Counted from the first letter of the stretch, positions 43,320 to 52,166 are shown. The stretch is 64,000 nt of DNA from Asticcacaulis taihuensis (GCF_900100255.1 NZ_FMTS01000003.1:248001-312000); one strand, 5' to 3'. The notes: generated by a model from the sequence alone, not told the origin. A program made the numbers and translations.

Positions 43320-46184
43320 ATGAATCGTCGGGAGTTATTCAAAAGCGCCAGCGCGCTGGCGGTGGTGGGTTTACTGCCTCAGGTCGCTATTGCAGGCACC
43401 AACGGGCCCGATGCCGCGGATAAGGGGCCGCGCGAAACCCTGTTGCTCGACAAGGGCTGGCGCTTTCACGATGGCGATATCGCCATGCCGGTACTGATTA
43501 CCCACGACCAGACCTATAATGCCGCCAAGGCCGGACGTGCGCTTGGCGCCGCCAGTCCGGCCTATGACGACAGCGACTGGACGGAAGTCACCCTGCCGCA
43601 CGATTTCGTCAGCTTCCAGCCGATCGAGAACGGCACCAATGTCGATCAGGGTTATCGCCGGCGCGGCATTGTCTGGTATCGCAATCACCTGAAGTTTTCC
43701 GACGCTGACCGTGGCAAGCATATCGAACTGCAACTCGACGGTATCGCCACCTTCGCCACTATCTGGTTCAACGGCACGCTCGTGGCGCGCAACTGGAGCG
43801 GCTATAATTCAACCTATATCGACCTGACCCCTTACGTCACCTATGGCGACAGTGACAATGCGCTGGTGGTCCGTGTCGACGCCACGGCGATGGAAGGCTG
43901 GTGGTATGAAGGCGGCGGCATCTACCGTGACGCCTGGATCGTCAAGCGCAACCCGGTCCATATCGTGACGGATGGCGTATTTGCGCATCCCGTGAAGGAG
44001 GGGGATGAGTGGAAAGTCCCGATTGAGGTGACGCTGAACAACAGTGGAACCAAGGACAAAACCGTTCAGATTGTCTGCACATTGTTGGATGCCGAAGAAA
44101 GAAAGATCTCGGAAGGTTTTATAGATTTAACTGTGCCGAAGCTTGGAAATGCCGTCGGCAAGGCATCCATGCCGGCCCTTTCCGATCCTGAACTCTGGTC
44201 AATTGAAACGCCTTATCTTTATAGAGTTTTGACGCGTGTCACTGAAGGCGCGGAAGTTTGGGACGAAGTCACCACAACCTGCGGCTTCCGTACCGAGCGC
44301 TTTGACGCCCAAACCGGTTTTTATCTCAATGACAAGCCGCTGAAGATAAAGGGCGTGTGCCTGCATCAGGACCATGCCGGGGTTGGTTGCGCGGTGCCGG
44401 AAGGCGTGCTCGATTTCCGCCTGCGCAAACTGAAAGAATTGGGCGCCAATGCCATCCGCTTCTCGCACAATGCCCAGAACAAGGCCCTGATGGACGCCTG
44501 CGACCGCCACGGCTTCCTGGTCATGGCCGAGAACCGCAATTTCAACGCCTCGACTGACTATCTCGAACAACTTGAATGGCTGGTGCGCCGGGATCGCAAC
44601 CATCCCAGCGTTTTCCTGTGGTCGGTGTTCAATGAGGAACCGATGCAGGGCACCGAGCAGGGCTATGAAATGGTCCGCCGCATGAGCGCGGTGGTGAAAG
44701 CGCTCGATACATCGCGCCCCGTTACCGCCGCCATGAATGACGGCCTGTTCACCGCGCTCAATGTCTCCGATGCGGTTGATGTCGTCGGCATCAATTACCA
44801 GCAGCACCAGTATGATGCTTTCCATGCGGCGCACCCGGATATCCCCATGTTTTCATCGGAGGATACCTCGGCCTTCATGACGCGCGGCGAATATAAAACC
44901 GATGCTGTCAAGCACATCATGGCCAGCTATGATGATGACGCTGCGCCGTGGGGGGAGACGCATCGTGCCGCCTGGAAGGAAATTTCAGCGCGGCCATTCG
45001 TCGCCGGCACTTTTGTCTGGACCGGTTTCGATTATCACGGCGAACCGACCCCGCACACCTGGCCGACCAACAGTTCCTTCTTTGGCATTATGGACCTGTG
45101 CGGGTTTGAAAAGACCGCCTTTTACATCCATCAGGCGCAGTGGATCGATGACAGGCCGGTGCTGGGGCTGGTGCCGCACTGGAACTGGCAGAGTGGCGAT
45201 AAGGTGCGGGTCATGGCCTGCGCCAATCTCGATGAGGTCGAGTTGTTCGTCAACGGCAAGTCGGCCGGCAAACAGGCGGTTGACCGGCTGAATATGAACT
45301 ATTGGACGGTCGATTATGCGCCGGGCTTTATTGAGGTGCGCGGATATAGAGGCAGCAAGCTTGTCAGCAAGGTGCGTAATGAAACGACCGGCAAGGCCGT
45401 TGCCCTGCGGCTGGTAAAGGACCGCCCGACCCTCATCGGCGACGGCCGCGATGCCATGCCGATCCGTGTGGAAGCGATCGACGCCAAAGGGCGCGTGGTG
45501 CCTGACGCCAATCACAAGGTCACCTTCGGCGGGACGGCGGCGATCATTGGCCTTGGCAATGGTGATCCCAACTGCCTCGAAGCCGAGAAAGGTGATACAC
45601 GGTCTCTGTTCAATGGCCTGGCACAGGTTATCATTCAGGCGCCGGAAATGGCGGGTAATGCGGCGGCCGTCATCAATCTCACGGCCAGGGCTGAAAGCTT
45701 GAAGCCGGCCAATATCGAAATTCGGCTCGACGCCCCCAAGGCCGCAACCCCGCGCCAGCCGACCATGTTACCGATGATGGTGCTCGATAGCTGGTTCCGT
45801 GCCCCGAATGCGACGGCGCATCCTGATCCTAATCAAAGGGCCGCCGATACCGATATGAACTCCTGGGCCTGGTTCCGGCCGGGTGAGCTTTTCGGTGCGG
45901 CAAAGACCGATGGATACAGCCTCGTGGCCGCAAATTACACGCCGTTCGCCAGTATTCAGAAAAATGGCGGCAGGGTCGTCTTCACCAGCATTACAGGCAC
46001 CTGCGACATCTATCTCGATGGCCAGGCCATAGGCCGCAAGGATGATCCGGCGCCGTCAGCGATGACGGTTGCCATACCCCCATTCGGCGGTTCGCGCCGG
46101 TTGAGCGTCGTATTCAAACTCAAGGCGGGTGAACCGTTCGGCTTCGGAGGGTTGATCCGCATAGGCGGGCCAGAAAAGACGTAA
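43320..46184 (+). CDS. GH2 beta-galactosidase/beta-glucuronidase family enzyme, Tat-type signal
   Basis: This 954-residue exported hydrolase starts at the ATG at 43320 (MNRRELFKSASALAVVGLLP), preceded by GGGAG. The twin-Arg motif suggests Tat export. Domains in order are a sugar-binding jelly roll (WTEVTLPHDFVSF, RRRGIVWYRNHL, GIATFATIWFNGTLVARNWS), immunoglobulin-like beta-sandwich, and the TIM barrel with LKIKGVCLHQDHAGVGCAVP and the acid/base Glu in LWSVFNEEPMQG (about residue 438) and the nucleophile Glu in MFSSEDTSAFM (about 512), then C-terminal beta modules including a DUF4982-like part (DDRPVLGLVPHWNWQSGDKV). The substrate is a beta-galactoside, glucuronide or mannoside; the sequence does not decide. 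Confidence 0.9.
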   Translation: MNRRELFKSASALAVVGLLPQVAIAGTNGPDAADKGPRETLLLDKGWRFHDGDIAMPVLITHDQTYNAAKAGRALGAASPAYDDSDWTEVTLPHDFVSFQPIENGTNVDQGYRRRGIVWYRNHLKFSDADRGKHIELQLDGIATFATIWFNGTLVARNWSGYNSTYIDLTPYVTYGDSDNALVVRVDATAMEGWWYEGGGIYRDAWIVKRNPVHIVTDGVFAHPVKEGDEWKVPIEVTLNNSGTKDKTVQIVCTLLDAEERKISEGFIDLTVPKLGNAVGKASMPALSDPELWSIETPYLYRVLTRVTEGAEVWDEVTTTCGFRTERFDAQTGFYLNDKPLKIKGVCLHQDHAGVGCAVPEGVLDFRLRKLKELGANAIRFSHNAQNKALMDACDRHGFLVMAENRNFNASTDYLEQLEWLVRRDRNHPSVFLWSVFNEEPMQGTEQGYEMVRRMSAVVKALDTSRPVTAAMNDGLFTALNVSDAVDVVGINYQQHQYDAFHAAHPDIPMFSSEDTSAFMTRGEYKTDAVKHIMASYDDDAAPWGETHRAAWKEISARPFVAGTFVWTGFDYHGEPTPHTWPTNSSFFGIMDLCGFEKTAFYIHQAQWIDDRPVLGLVPHWNWQSGDKVRVMACANLDEVELFVNGKSAGKQAVDRLNMNYWTVDYAPGFIEVRGYRGSKLVSKVRNETTGKAVALRLVKDRPTLIGDGRDAMPIRVEAIDAKGRVVPDANHKVTFGGTAAIIGLGNGDPNCLEAEKGDTRSLFNGLAQVIIQAPEMAGNAAAVINLTARAESLKPANIEIRLDAPKAATPRQPTMLPMMVLDSWFRAPNATAHPDPNQRAADTDMNSWAWFRPGELFGAAKTDGYSLVAANYTPFASIQKNGGRVVFTSITGTCDIYLDGQAIGRKDDPAPSAMTVAIPPFGGSRRLSVVFKLKAGEPFGFGGLIRIGGPEKT

Positions 46185-46249
46185 AACGCATCGCATTTTG
46201 ACGAATGCCTGCCTTACCCCTGAGGTGTAATACTTAGGGAGTGTAATGC

Positions 46250-46693
46250 ATGTTCGATCTCAGCAGCCTTGATCCGTTCGCCGGATACTGGTCCGGGGAA
46301 AGCGTCGTCGGGCCCAATCCGTGGACGAAAAGCGGTCCGAACCTGGGGCGCTGGGGTTTCCGCTTCGATGATGCCCGCAAAAACCTGATTTTCGATTATG
46401 AACAAAGCGGGCCGGATGGCTCAGGGTTTGATGGCCACGGGGTTTTCTGCGCCGATCCGGATTCGGAAGACCTGTGCGGGTTCTGGTTCGATGACCGGGG
46501 CTTTCCGCCTTTCCATCCGTTACGCGGGCAGTGGAGCGATAACCGCCTGATTCTGCTCAATACCACGCCGCGCGGGCAGGGGCGATGGACGCTTCATATC
46601 GAAAATGGCGTGCTGAACTATCTGATCGAGGGGCGTCTGTCGGCCGAAGAGACCTATTCAGCGGTATTAAGTGGCCAGTATCATCTGACGTGA
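46250..46693 (+). CDS. Unknown beta-rich small protein downstream of GH2
   Basis: This protein has 147 residues and no signal peptide. GGGAG lies nine bases before the ATG. It starts LDPFAGYWSGESVVGPNPW and contains alternating beta strands with many aromatic residues (GRWGFRFDDARKNLIFDYE, LCGFWFDDRGFPPFHPLRGQ, GRWTLHIENGVLNYLIEGRL), consistent with a lipocalin- or nitrobindin-like barrel. No catalytic or metal motif is clear. It is 65 bases after the GH2 gene on the same strand and may be co-transcribed. I do not recognise the family. Confidence 0.6.
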   Translation: MFDLSSLDPFAGYWSGESVVGPNPWTKSGPNLGRWGFRFDDARKNLIFDYEQSGPDGSGFDGHGVFCADPDSEDLCGFWFDDRGFPPFHPLRGQWSDNRLILLNTTPRGQGRWTLHIENGVLNYLIEGRLSAEETYSAVLSGQYHLT

Positions 46694-46859
46694 TGGCGTG
46701 TGAAATGCTATATAATTCAGTATATTGCCGGTAATTTCGGTGCTGCCTTCATGTCCGGGGTGAATTTTTTGTGTCCTGTTTTGGGTGGTTTGGCTATCGC
46801 CAGCGCGTCAAATCCGGGCTAAAGTCTGCCTTGCCGGACCAGATTTGATGAGGACGACT

Positions 46860-47123
46860 GTGAGCACCAGATTATATGATACGGCCTGGGTCAGTGTTGA
46901 AGGCGTAGAGCAACCGCTTCAGGTCCAGAAGGACCGGCGCAATCCGGCGGCCTTTATCGTCGGCGATTATCTTTATGATATCGATGGCCGTCCGCTGCCT
47001 TCGCAAGGCGTCGTGCCGAAAATCCTAAACCTGCACAGCCTGCAATCGGCGCGGGAAGCCGGCCTGCGGATCAATCTCGATGTTGGTGCCGCCTATCCTG
47101 AACCGCGCGAGTTCCTGAGCTAA
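46860..47123 (+). CDS. Unknown small protein
   Basis: This protein has 87 residues. The start is GTG at 46860 with GAGGA five bases upstream; an ATG at 46848 is an alternative but overlaps that ribosome site. The sequence (STRLYDTAWVSVEGVEQPLQ, then RRNPAAFIVGDYLYDIDGRP and LPSQGVVPKILNLHSLQSA) has no known domain that I can see and no signal or membrane segment. Its last four bases overlap the end of radC on the other strand. The 166-base gap before it shows nothing recognisable. Confidence 0.65.
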   Translation: MSTRLYDTAWVSVEGVEQPLQVQKDRRNPAAFIVGDYLYDIDGRPLPSQGVVPKILNLHSLQSAREAGLRINLDVGAAYPEPREFLS

Positions 47124-47863
47124 AAAGCACCTATCTGCTTCAGACTGGCCACGCCTTCGCGGCCGACGATCAGGTGATCATGAATAGTGATCTTGAGCGG
47201 CTTGCCGGCCGCCACAATCTGCTTGGTCATATCGATATCGCCCTGCGATGGCATAGGGTCGCCACTTGGGTGGTTATGGACCAAAATAACCGAACTCGAT
47301 GACAACTCCAGCGCGCGGCGCATGATCTCGCGCGGATAGGCCGGCGCATGATCGACTGTGCCGTGGCCCATGATTTCATCGGCGATCAACTGGTTTTTCT
47401 TGTCGAGGAACAGGATGCGGAACTGTTCGCGCGGTTCGTGGGCGAGCGTCACCTTGAGGTAGGAGACCAGAGCCGACCAGGAGGAGATGACGGTGGTGCG
47501 CTTCAGCGGCTCGGCCACCATCCGGCGGGTGGCCTCGAACATCAGCGCCAGATCGAGCGCAATATCGGCGGTCATGCGCAGGGCCTTGCCCTTGTTATCC
47601 ATCGCCGAGACTTGGAGCATGTCTTCCAGCGGTGCCGAAAGCGCGGCCGGCAATGAGCCGAAGCGCGCCAGAAGCGCCTTGGCCAGCGGCTTGACATCGC
47701 GCTGCGGGATTGAGCGGAAGAGGAACAGTTCCAGCAGTTCGTAATCGGGCAGAGCGGAGACGCCCCCCAGCCGCGCGCGATGGCGAAGACGGTTACGATG
47801 ACCGCCATGATCGGGCAGGATCGGATCTGAATTCACATCAAAGGCAACTGAGGCTTCTTCCAT
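47120..47863 (-). CDS. radC: RadC-family JAB/MPN+ protein
   Basis: This 247-residue protein carries an N-terminal helix-hairpin-helix-like UPF0758 region (GGVSALPDYELLELFLFRSI, then VKPLAKALLARFGSLPAALS) and the JAB metalloprotease-like domain with the zinc motif SSVILVHNHPSGDPMPSQGD (HxHx7SxxD). The preceding Glu is in REQFRILFLDKKNQLIADEI. Once linked to repair in E. coli, its role remains unsettled. The ATG overlaps by one base the stop of a 55-residue gene upstream (TGATG), so the two are translationally coupled. Confidence 0.93.
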   Translation of the reverse strand: MEEASVAFDVNSDPILPDHGGHRNRLRHRARLGGVSALPDYELLELFLFRSIPQRDVKPLAKALLARFGSLPAALSAPLEDMLQVSAMDNKGKALRMTADIALDLALMFEATRRMVAEPLKRTTVISSWSALVSYLKVTLAHEPREQFRILFLDKKNQLIADEIMGHGTVDHAPAYPREIMRRALELSSSSVILVHNHPSGDPMPSQGDIDMTKQIVAAGKPLKITIHDHLIVGREGVASLKQIGAF

Positions 47864-48030
47864 CAGAGTTCCGCCTGAGCCAGTTTCAATAAGATGTCCG
47901 CTAGCTCAATAGCTTCCGCTTCTGAAAGTTCAGCAGGATCATTGTTCGCATTTTCAATTTTCAGATGAATGCCACCATCCAACCATACGGAGACTTCGCC
48001 ACTTGATGTTGTGAAAACCTCTCTTTTCAT
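47863..48030 (-). CDS. Small (55 aa) unknown gene coupled to radC
   Basis: The frame reads ATG at 48030 to TGA at 47863-47865 and begins KREVFTTSSGEVSVWLDGG, then IHLKIENANNDPAELSEAEA and a helix ending LLKLAQAEL. GGGGGGA lies upstream, and the stop overlaps the radC start by one base (TGATG), so it is a real, coupled gene. The layout is a short beta-hairpin followed by an amphipathic helix, as in small regulators or adaptor proteins. It is more AT-rich than radC. I know no family for it. Confidence 0.72.
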   Translation of the reverse strand: MKREVFTTSSGEVSVWLDGGIHLKIENANNDPAELSEAEAIELADILLKLAQAEL

Positions 48031-48049
48031 TGTCCCCCCGACTTGATCT

Positions 48050-48868
48050 TTAACCCAGAACCGGCGCCGGTTTGAACTGACCGGTGGGCGAGGCGGTAAA
48101 CAACTCCACGCCGTTTTCTGTTACGCCACAGGAATGCTCGCACTGAGCGGTCAGCATCTTGTCGCGCGTCACGGCGGTCCAGCCATCATTCAGCACCTTC
48201 ACATCCGGGCGGCCGAGATTGATCATCGGCTCGACCGTGAAGAACATGCCTTTTTCGAGACGCGGGCCGGTGCCGGCCTTGCCGAAGTGCAGGACATTGG
48301 GATTGTCATGGAAGACGCGCCCGACGCCGTGGCCACAGAAATCGCGCACCACCGACATGCGATGGCTTTCGGCGTATTTCTGGATAGCCGCGGCGATATC
48401 GCCAAAGGTATTGCCTGGTTTGATCTGGGCCAGGCCCAGCGCCATGGCTTCGTAGGTCACATCGATCAGGCGTTTGGCCTTGGGCGCCACCTGGCCTACC
48501 TCATACATGCGCGAGGTGTCGCCGTGCCAGCCATCGACAATGCAGGTGACATCGATATTGGCGATGTCACCTTCGCGCAGGGTCTTTTCCGAGGGGATGC
48601 CGTGGCAGACCACATGGTTGGGCGAGATGCAGACCGTATGCTGGTAGCCGCGATAGAACAGGCAGGCCGACAGCCCGCCATGATCGGCAATGAACTCGCG
48701 CGCCAGGTCATCGAGATACGAGGTCTTCACCCCCGGCACCACATAGGGGATCAGTATGTCGAGGCATTCGGCGGCGACGCGGCCGGCCTTTCTCATGCCT
48801 TCAAAATCCTCGTCCGTATGGATGCGGATGGTTTCGGAGCGGAGCATATAGTCGGAATCTGTGGTCAT
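48050..48868 (-). CDS. map: Type I methionine aminopeptidase
   Basis: This 272-residue metalloenzyme removes the N-terminal Met from nascent proteins. The start at 48868 (MTTDSDYMLRSETIRIHTDE) is chosen over a longer upstream frame. Metal ligands are visible: His in CHGIPSEKTLREGDIANIDV (Asp after it), DGWHGDTSRMY (Asp), GHGVGRVFHDNPN (His), and FTVEPMINLG (Glu) and CEHSCGVTENGVE (Glu). The first residues include an extension (MLRSETIRIHTDEDFEGMRK) usual in alphaproteobacteria. It lies 20 bases after the 55-residue gene and shares the divergent gap with mipZ, which holds a CtrA-type box. Confidence 0.97.
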   Translation of the reverse strand: MTTDSDYMLRSETIRIHTDEDFEGMRKAGRVAAECLDILIPYVVPGVKTSYLDDLAREFIADHGGLSACLFYRGYQHTVCISPNHVVCHGIPSEKTLREGDIANIDVTCIVDGWHGDTSRMYEVGQVAPKAKRLIDVTYEAMALGLAQIKPGNTFGDIAAAIQKYAESHRMSVVRDFCGHGVGRVFHDNPNVLHFGKAGTGPRLEKGMFFTVEPMINLGRPDVKVLNDGWTAVTRDKMLTAQCEHSCGVTENGVELFTASPTGQFKPAPVLG

Positions 48869-48936
48869 GGCGGCAATATAGTCGTGTCGAAGCGCTAAAT
48901 CCAGTAGAGGATGCGACAACTTACCCACGCTAAAAT

Positions 48937-48951
48937 TTAACCGTTCGTTAA
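48937..48951. promoter_or_regulatory. CtrA-type box TTAA-N7-TTAA upstream of mipZ
   Basis: TTAACCGTTCGTTAA (followed by CC) fits the Caulobacter CtrA full site exactly. It lies 78 bases before the mipZ start and 69 before map, in the shared divergent gap. mipZ is a cell-cycle gene, which makes this site credible. Confidence 0.7.
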
Positions 48952-49028
48952 CCGGCCTCTGGCGGGAGGACACGGATCAGCCTAAATGAGGCGTTACCAC
49001 TGGGGAGTAAGGTGGGCGGGAGTGAATG

Positions 49029-49880
49029 ATGTCTGATACGCGTATTCTGGTGTTCGGGAATGAAAAGGGCGGGGCGGGGAAGTCCACCGTGGCCATGCAT
49101 GTGGCCGTGCATCTGCTGCATCTCGGCAAGCGCGTGGCTTTCATCGATCTCGACCTGCGCCAGCGCTCGCTTGCCCGCTTCTTCTCTAATCGTGCCAAGT
49201 GGGCGGCGGCCAATGAAAAGGCGTTGCCGATGGCCTTCGAGCCGCACCTGCATGACAAGCCGGCTTCTCTGCTGACCGTGCCGGAAGCCGAGGCGCGCCA
49301 GGCTTTTGACCGCGCGCTCGATGAAGCCATTGAGCAGGCCGATTACATCATCATCGATACGCCGGGCGGTGATCACGTCCTGTCGCGCCGGGCCCACGCC
49401 GTGGCGCACCTGATCATCACGCCCATGAATGACAGCTTTATCGATTTCGACCTGCTGGGCGAGGTTGATCCCGTGACGCTGGATGTCAAACGGCCGTCTA
49501 TCTATGCTGAAACCGTGTGGAATTCGCGCAAGCAGCGCGCCGTGTGGGATGGCAAGTCGATCGACTGGATCGTGCTGCGCAATCGCCTGGCTGCCAATGA
49601 GGCGCGCAACCGCAAGCGGGTCGATGAGCGCGTGCAGGCCCTGGGCAAGCGCGTTGGGTTCGAGGTTCTAGCCGGGTTGCGTGACCGGGTCATTTATCGG
49701 GAACTGTTTCCGTTTGGCCTGACCGTGGCCGACCTGTCGGCGGAAATCCGTCCGGTAGCCGTATCGCTGACCCATATCGCCGCGCGGGCCGAACTGCGGG
49801 CATTGATGGGCTCTCTGGGTCTGGAGGCCGGCGAGGAGGTGCCGCATACCGCCGAAGACCTGGAAACGACGGACGCATGA
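49029..49880 (+). CDS. mipZ: Division-plane positioning ATPase MipZ
   Basis: This 283-residue ParA/MinD-superfamily ATPase forms a gradient from ParB at the poles and inhibits FtsZ, restricting the Z-ring to midcell. I use the second ATG (49029), where GGGAG has better spacing than for the ATG at 49026. The deviant Walker A is GNEKGGAGKST (residues 10-20), and the family-specific DLDLRQRSLARFFSNR and IIIDTPGGDHVLSRRAHAV follow. The C-terminal part, with ADLSAEIRPVAVSLTHIAAR, is also typical. A CtrA-type box precedes it, and the next gene overlaps its stop (ATGA). This gene is a marker of Caulobacterales and relatives. Confidence 0.97.
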   Translation: MSDTRILVFGNEKGGAGKSTVAMHVAVHLLHLGKRVAFIDLDLRQRSLARFFSNRAKWAAANEKALPMAFEPHLHDKPASLLTVPEAEARQAFDRALDEAIEQADYIIIDTPGGDHVLSRRAHAVAHLIITPMNDSFIDFDLLGEVDPVTLDVKRPSIYAETVWNSRKQRAVWDGKSIDWIVLRNRLAANEARNRKRVDERVQALGKRVGFEVLAGLRDRVIYRELFPFGLTVADLSAEIRPVAVSLTHIAARAELRALMGSLGLEAGEEVPHTAEDLETTDA

Positions 49881-50335
49881 TCTGGGTTGCGGGCGCCATT
49901 GCGGTGTTTCTGTTCCTGGCCTGGGTCGGGAAGCAGTCGCGCCTGGGGCGCCTGAAAGCCGGGCCGTGGATAAACCAGTTTCGTACTCTGCGCAGCGTCA
50001 TCAGCATGGGGCTGGTGGTGCTGGGTATCACAATGCTGTTGCGCGGCCTGGTCTGGCAGGGGCTGGCGGCGTTTCTGGTGTCGTTTATCCTGGGCGGCAG
50101 CGTGCGCTACCAGACCTATTTTCGCCAGTCGCAGGAACCGGCCGCCGCCAGCTATAGTTCCGAAGAGATCAGAGCTTACAATACGCTGGGCCTGGCCATT
50201 GGCGCGGATCGCAAGGCCATCAAGGAGGCATGGAAGCGGTTGATGAAAGCCGCGCATCCGGATCAGGGCGGGGATGTCAGCCGCGCCAGTGCTCTGAATG
50301 CGGCACGGGATGTGTTGTTGAAGCGGAGGCGATAA
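49877..50335 (+). CDS. Membrane-anchored J-domain protein
   Basis: This 152-residue protein has hydrophobic helices at the N-terminus (IWVAGAIAVFLFLAWVGKQS) and in SVISMGLVVLGITMLLRGLV with GLAAFLVSFILGGSVRY, followed by a C-terminal J domain with the HPD motif (LMKAAHPDQGGDVSRAS). It would recruit DnaK to the membrane and stimulate its ATPase. The ATG overlaps the mipZ stop by four bases, so the two are co-translated. The position beside mipZ suggests a link to division or polar chaperone function, but that is inference. It ends before a large palindromic terminator. Confidence 0.88.
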   Translation: MIWVAGAIAVFLFLAWVGKQSRLGRLKAGPWINQFRTLRSVISMGLVVLGITMLLRGLVWQGLAAFLVSFILGGSVRYQTYFRQSQEPAAASYSSEEIRAYNTLGLAIGADRKAIKEAWKRLMKAAHPDQGGDVSRASALNAARDVLLKRRR

Positions 50336-50413
50336 ACTTACGGGGCGTGGGTTTGGCGCCAGCGAAACGCATGACGTTTCGCCAGCCATGGTGACCCCAC
50401 AAACCTTGCCTTA

Positions 50414-50459
50414 TTCAAAAGAAAAACCCGGCCCTTAAGGGCCGGGTTTTTCTTTTGAA
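50414..50459. terminator. 46-base perfect palindrome, bidirectional terminator
   Basis: The sequence TTCAAAAGAAAAACCCGGCC plus its mirror is a perfect 23+23 palindrome with GGGCCGGG/CCCGGCCC at the core and AAAAAG/TTTTTC on both sides. It ends the mipZ-J-protein operon rightward and the carboxypeptidase gene leftward. Confidence 0.93.
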
Positions 50460-50500
50460 AGAGAGAAGACTTGGGGCCGCAGGCCCCAAACCCCGTAAAT

Positions 50501-52012
50501 TTACGCGTCCGGCTTGATCACCATGCAGTCCAGGTGCTTGGCCGAGATATCCTTGCAGGCGGCCGAAGCCTGCGCCTTGGTCAGGGTGACGAAGCGTGTG
50601 CGATACCAGCCATTGTCGTTCTTGCTGATGTCGGTGGTGCCGCTGGCCAGATGGCTGCTGAACTTCGTTTTCATCTTCTTCGCCCAGTCATTGGCCAGGC
50701 TCTTGTCCTTGAAGGCGCCGATCTGGATGGCATAGACGGCCGTCGGATCTTTCTTTTTCTTACCCTTAGCCGTCTTGTCGGCCTTGTCCGCCAGCTCAGC
50801 TTTCTTTGATTTGGAGGTCGGCTTGTCGGCCGCGGCCACCTTGGTCGCCGGCTTCTTCACCAGCGCGGCCGTGTTGGTGGCGGCGCTAAGGGTCTGAGCC
50901 ACGTCCGGCGCCTTGATGGTCGCACTGGCGCGCTGAACATCGACATCAGACGCATTGGCCTGTTCGCTGCCCTCAAGCGTTTCGCGCAGTTGCGCGTCGC
51001 TGAGCGGCACGTTGCCGCCCACCATCTCGCCATTATCCGCCAGTATGGTGTAGGGTTGCGGACCTTCCGGCATCCGGGCCTCGGCGTCCATGGCGCGGGT
51101 GAATTCATTCTGCGCGATCTCGATCCGCTCACCGCGGTCACGGCGGGCAATGACGTCGAAGCCGGTATTCATCAGGGCTGTGACGTGTTCGCGGCGCTGG
51201 GTTTTGTTGGAGCCGCCCAGCATGACCGCGATCAGGCGGTGATTGTTGCGCACGCCGGAAGCCACCAGGTTGTAGCCGGCGGCATTGGTGAAGCCGGTCT
51301 TCATGCCGTCGATCCCCGGCATACTGCGCAGGGGGTTGTGGTTGACGTAGGTGCGGCCACGGAACTCCTGCGAGGGCAGGTTGAAATAGTCATAATACTG
51401 CGGATAGTCGCGCATCACGGCGCGCGCCAAAATCGCCAGGTCGCGGGCCGAGGAAATCTGGCGCGGATCGGGCAGGCCGTTGGCATTGACGAAACGCGTA
51501 TGGGTCATGCCGAGTTCCTGCGCCTTGATCGTCATCATGGCGGCGAAGCGTTCCTCGGAGCCGCCGCCGATCTTTTCAGCCAGGGCCACGGCCAGGTCAT
51601 TGGCCGAATAGAGGGCGATCAGACGCATGGCGGTATCGACATCGATGGTATCGCCCGGCCGGAGATAGACCTTCACCGGCGCCTGAGACGTGGCGTGGGC
51701 GCTCATGGTGATCTGGTCGGTCGGCTTCAGGGTGCCGTGCGCCAGGGCATCGAACGCCATGTAGAGGGTCATGATCTTGGTCAGCGAGGCGGGATAGCGG
51801 GCCGAGTCGGCGCGCTGGGCATAAAAAACCTCGCCGGACTGGGCATCGACGACGATAGCGGCATAACGGGCGTTATCGGTCAGGTCCTGGGCAGCGGCGG
51901 GCAAGGCTATCACGAAAACAGCCGAAGCCGTAAGAACAGCGGCTTTCAGCCTCTTGTTCCCGTTTGATAATGTCTCGCCAGCCCGTTTAAATATCCGCCC
52001 GATCCTACGCAT
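50501..52012 (-). CDS. D-alanyl-D-alanine carboxypeptidase (PBP5/DacF-type S11) with C-terminal SPOR domain
   Basis: This exported 503-residue peptidoglycan enzyme removes the terminal D-Ala from pentapeptides. I use the ATG at 52012 (GAGGA nine bases upstream); a TTG one codon earlier is possible. The signal/anchor is RLKAAVLTASAVFVIALPAA. Catalytic motifs of S11 are SLTK (76-79), SAN (136-138) and KTG (238-240). A lysine- and alanine-rich linker follows, then a SPOR domain (YAIQIGAFKDKSLANDWAKK to the C-terminus) that binds denuded glycan at the division site. A CtrA-type box is in the long upstream gap. It points to cell-division-linked wall trimming. Confidence 0.93.
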   Translation of the reverse strand: MRRIGRIFKRAGETLSNGNKRLKAAVLTASAVFVIALPAAAQDLTDNARYAAIVVDAQSGEVFYAQRADSARYPASLTKIMTLYMAFDALAHGTLKPTDQITMSAHATSQAPVKVYLRPGDTIDVDTAMRLIALYSANDLAVALAEKIGGGSEERFAAMMTIKAQELGMTHTRFVNANGLPDPRQISSARDLAILARAVMRDYPQYYDYFNLPSQEFRGRTYVNHNPLRSMPGIDGMKTGFTNAAGYNLVASGVRNNHRLIAVMLGGSNKTQRREHVTALMNTGFDVIARRDRGERIEIAQNEFTRAMDAEARMPEGPQPYTILADNGEMVGGNVPLSDAQLRETLEGSEQANASDVDVQRASATIKAPDVAQTLSAATNTAALVKKPATKVAAADKPTSKSKKAELADKADKTAKGKKKKDPTAVYAIQIGAFKDKSLANDWAKKMKTKFSSHLASGTTDISKNDNGWYRTRFVTLTKAQASAACKDISAKHLDCMVIKPDA

Positions 52013-52166
52013 CAAAAGCTATCCTCAACTCGTTACACACACGATTGCACATTCAGATTGCCGCCGGACGCCCAAATGAGAAACGTAAAAATAAGAAAAC
52101 AATGTGTTCTCAATGTGAGCGCTATAACATCATAACGTCAGAGACTTAGTCTGTCGTGAATTTTCC

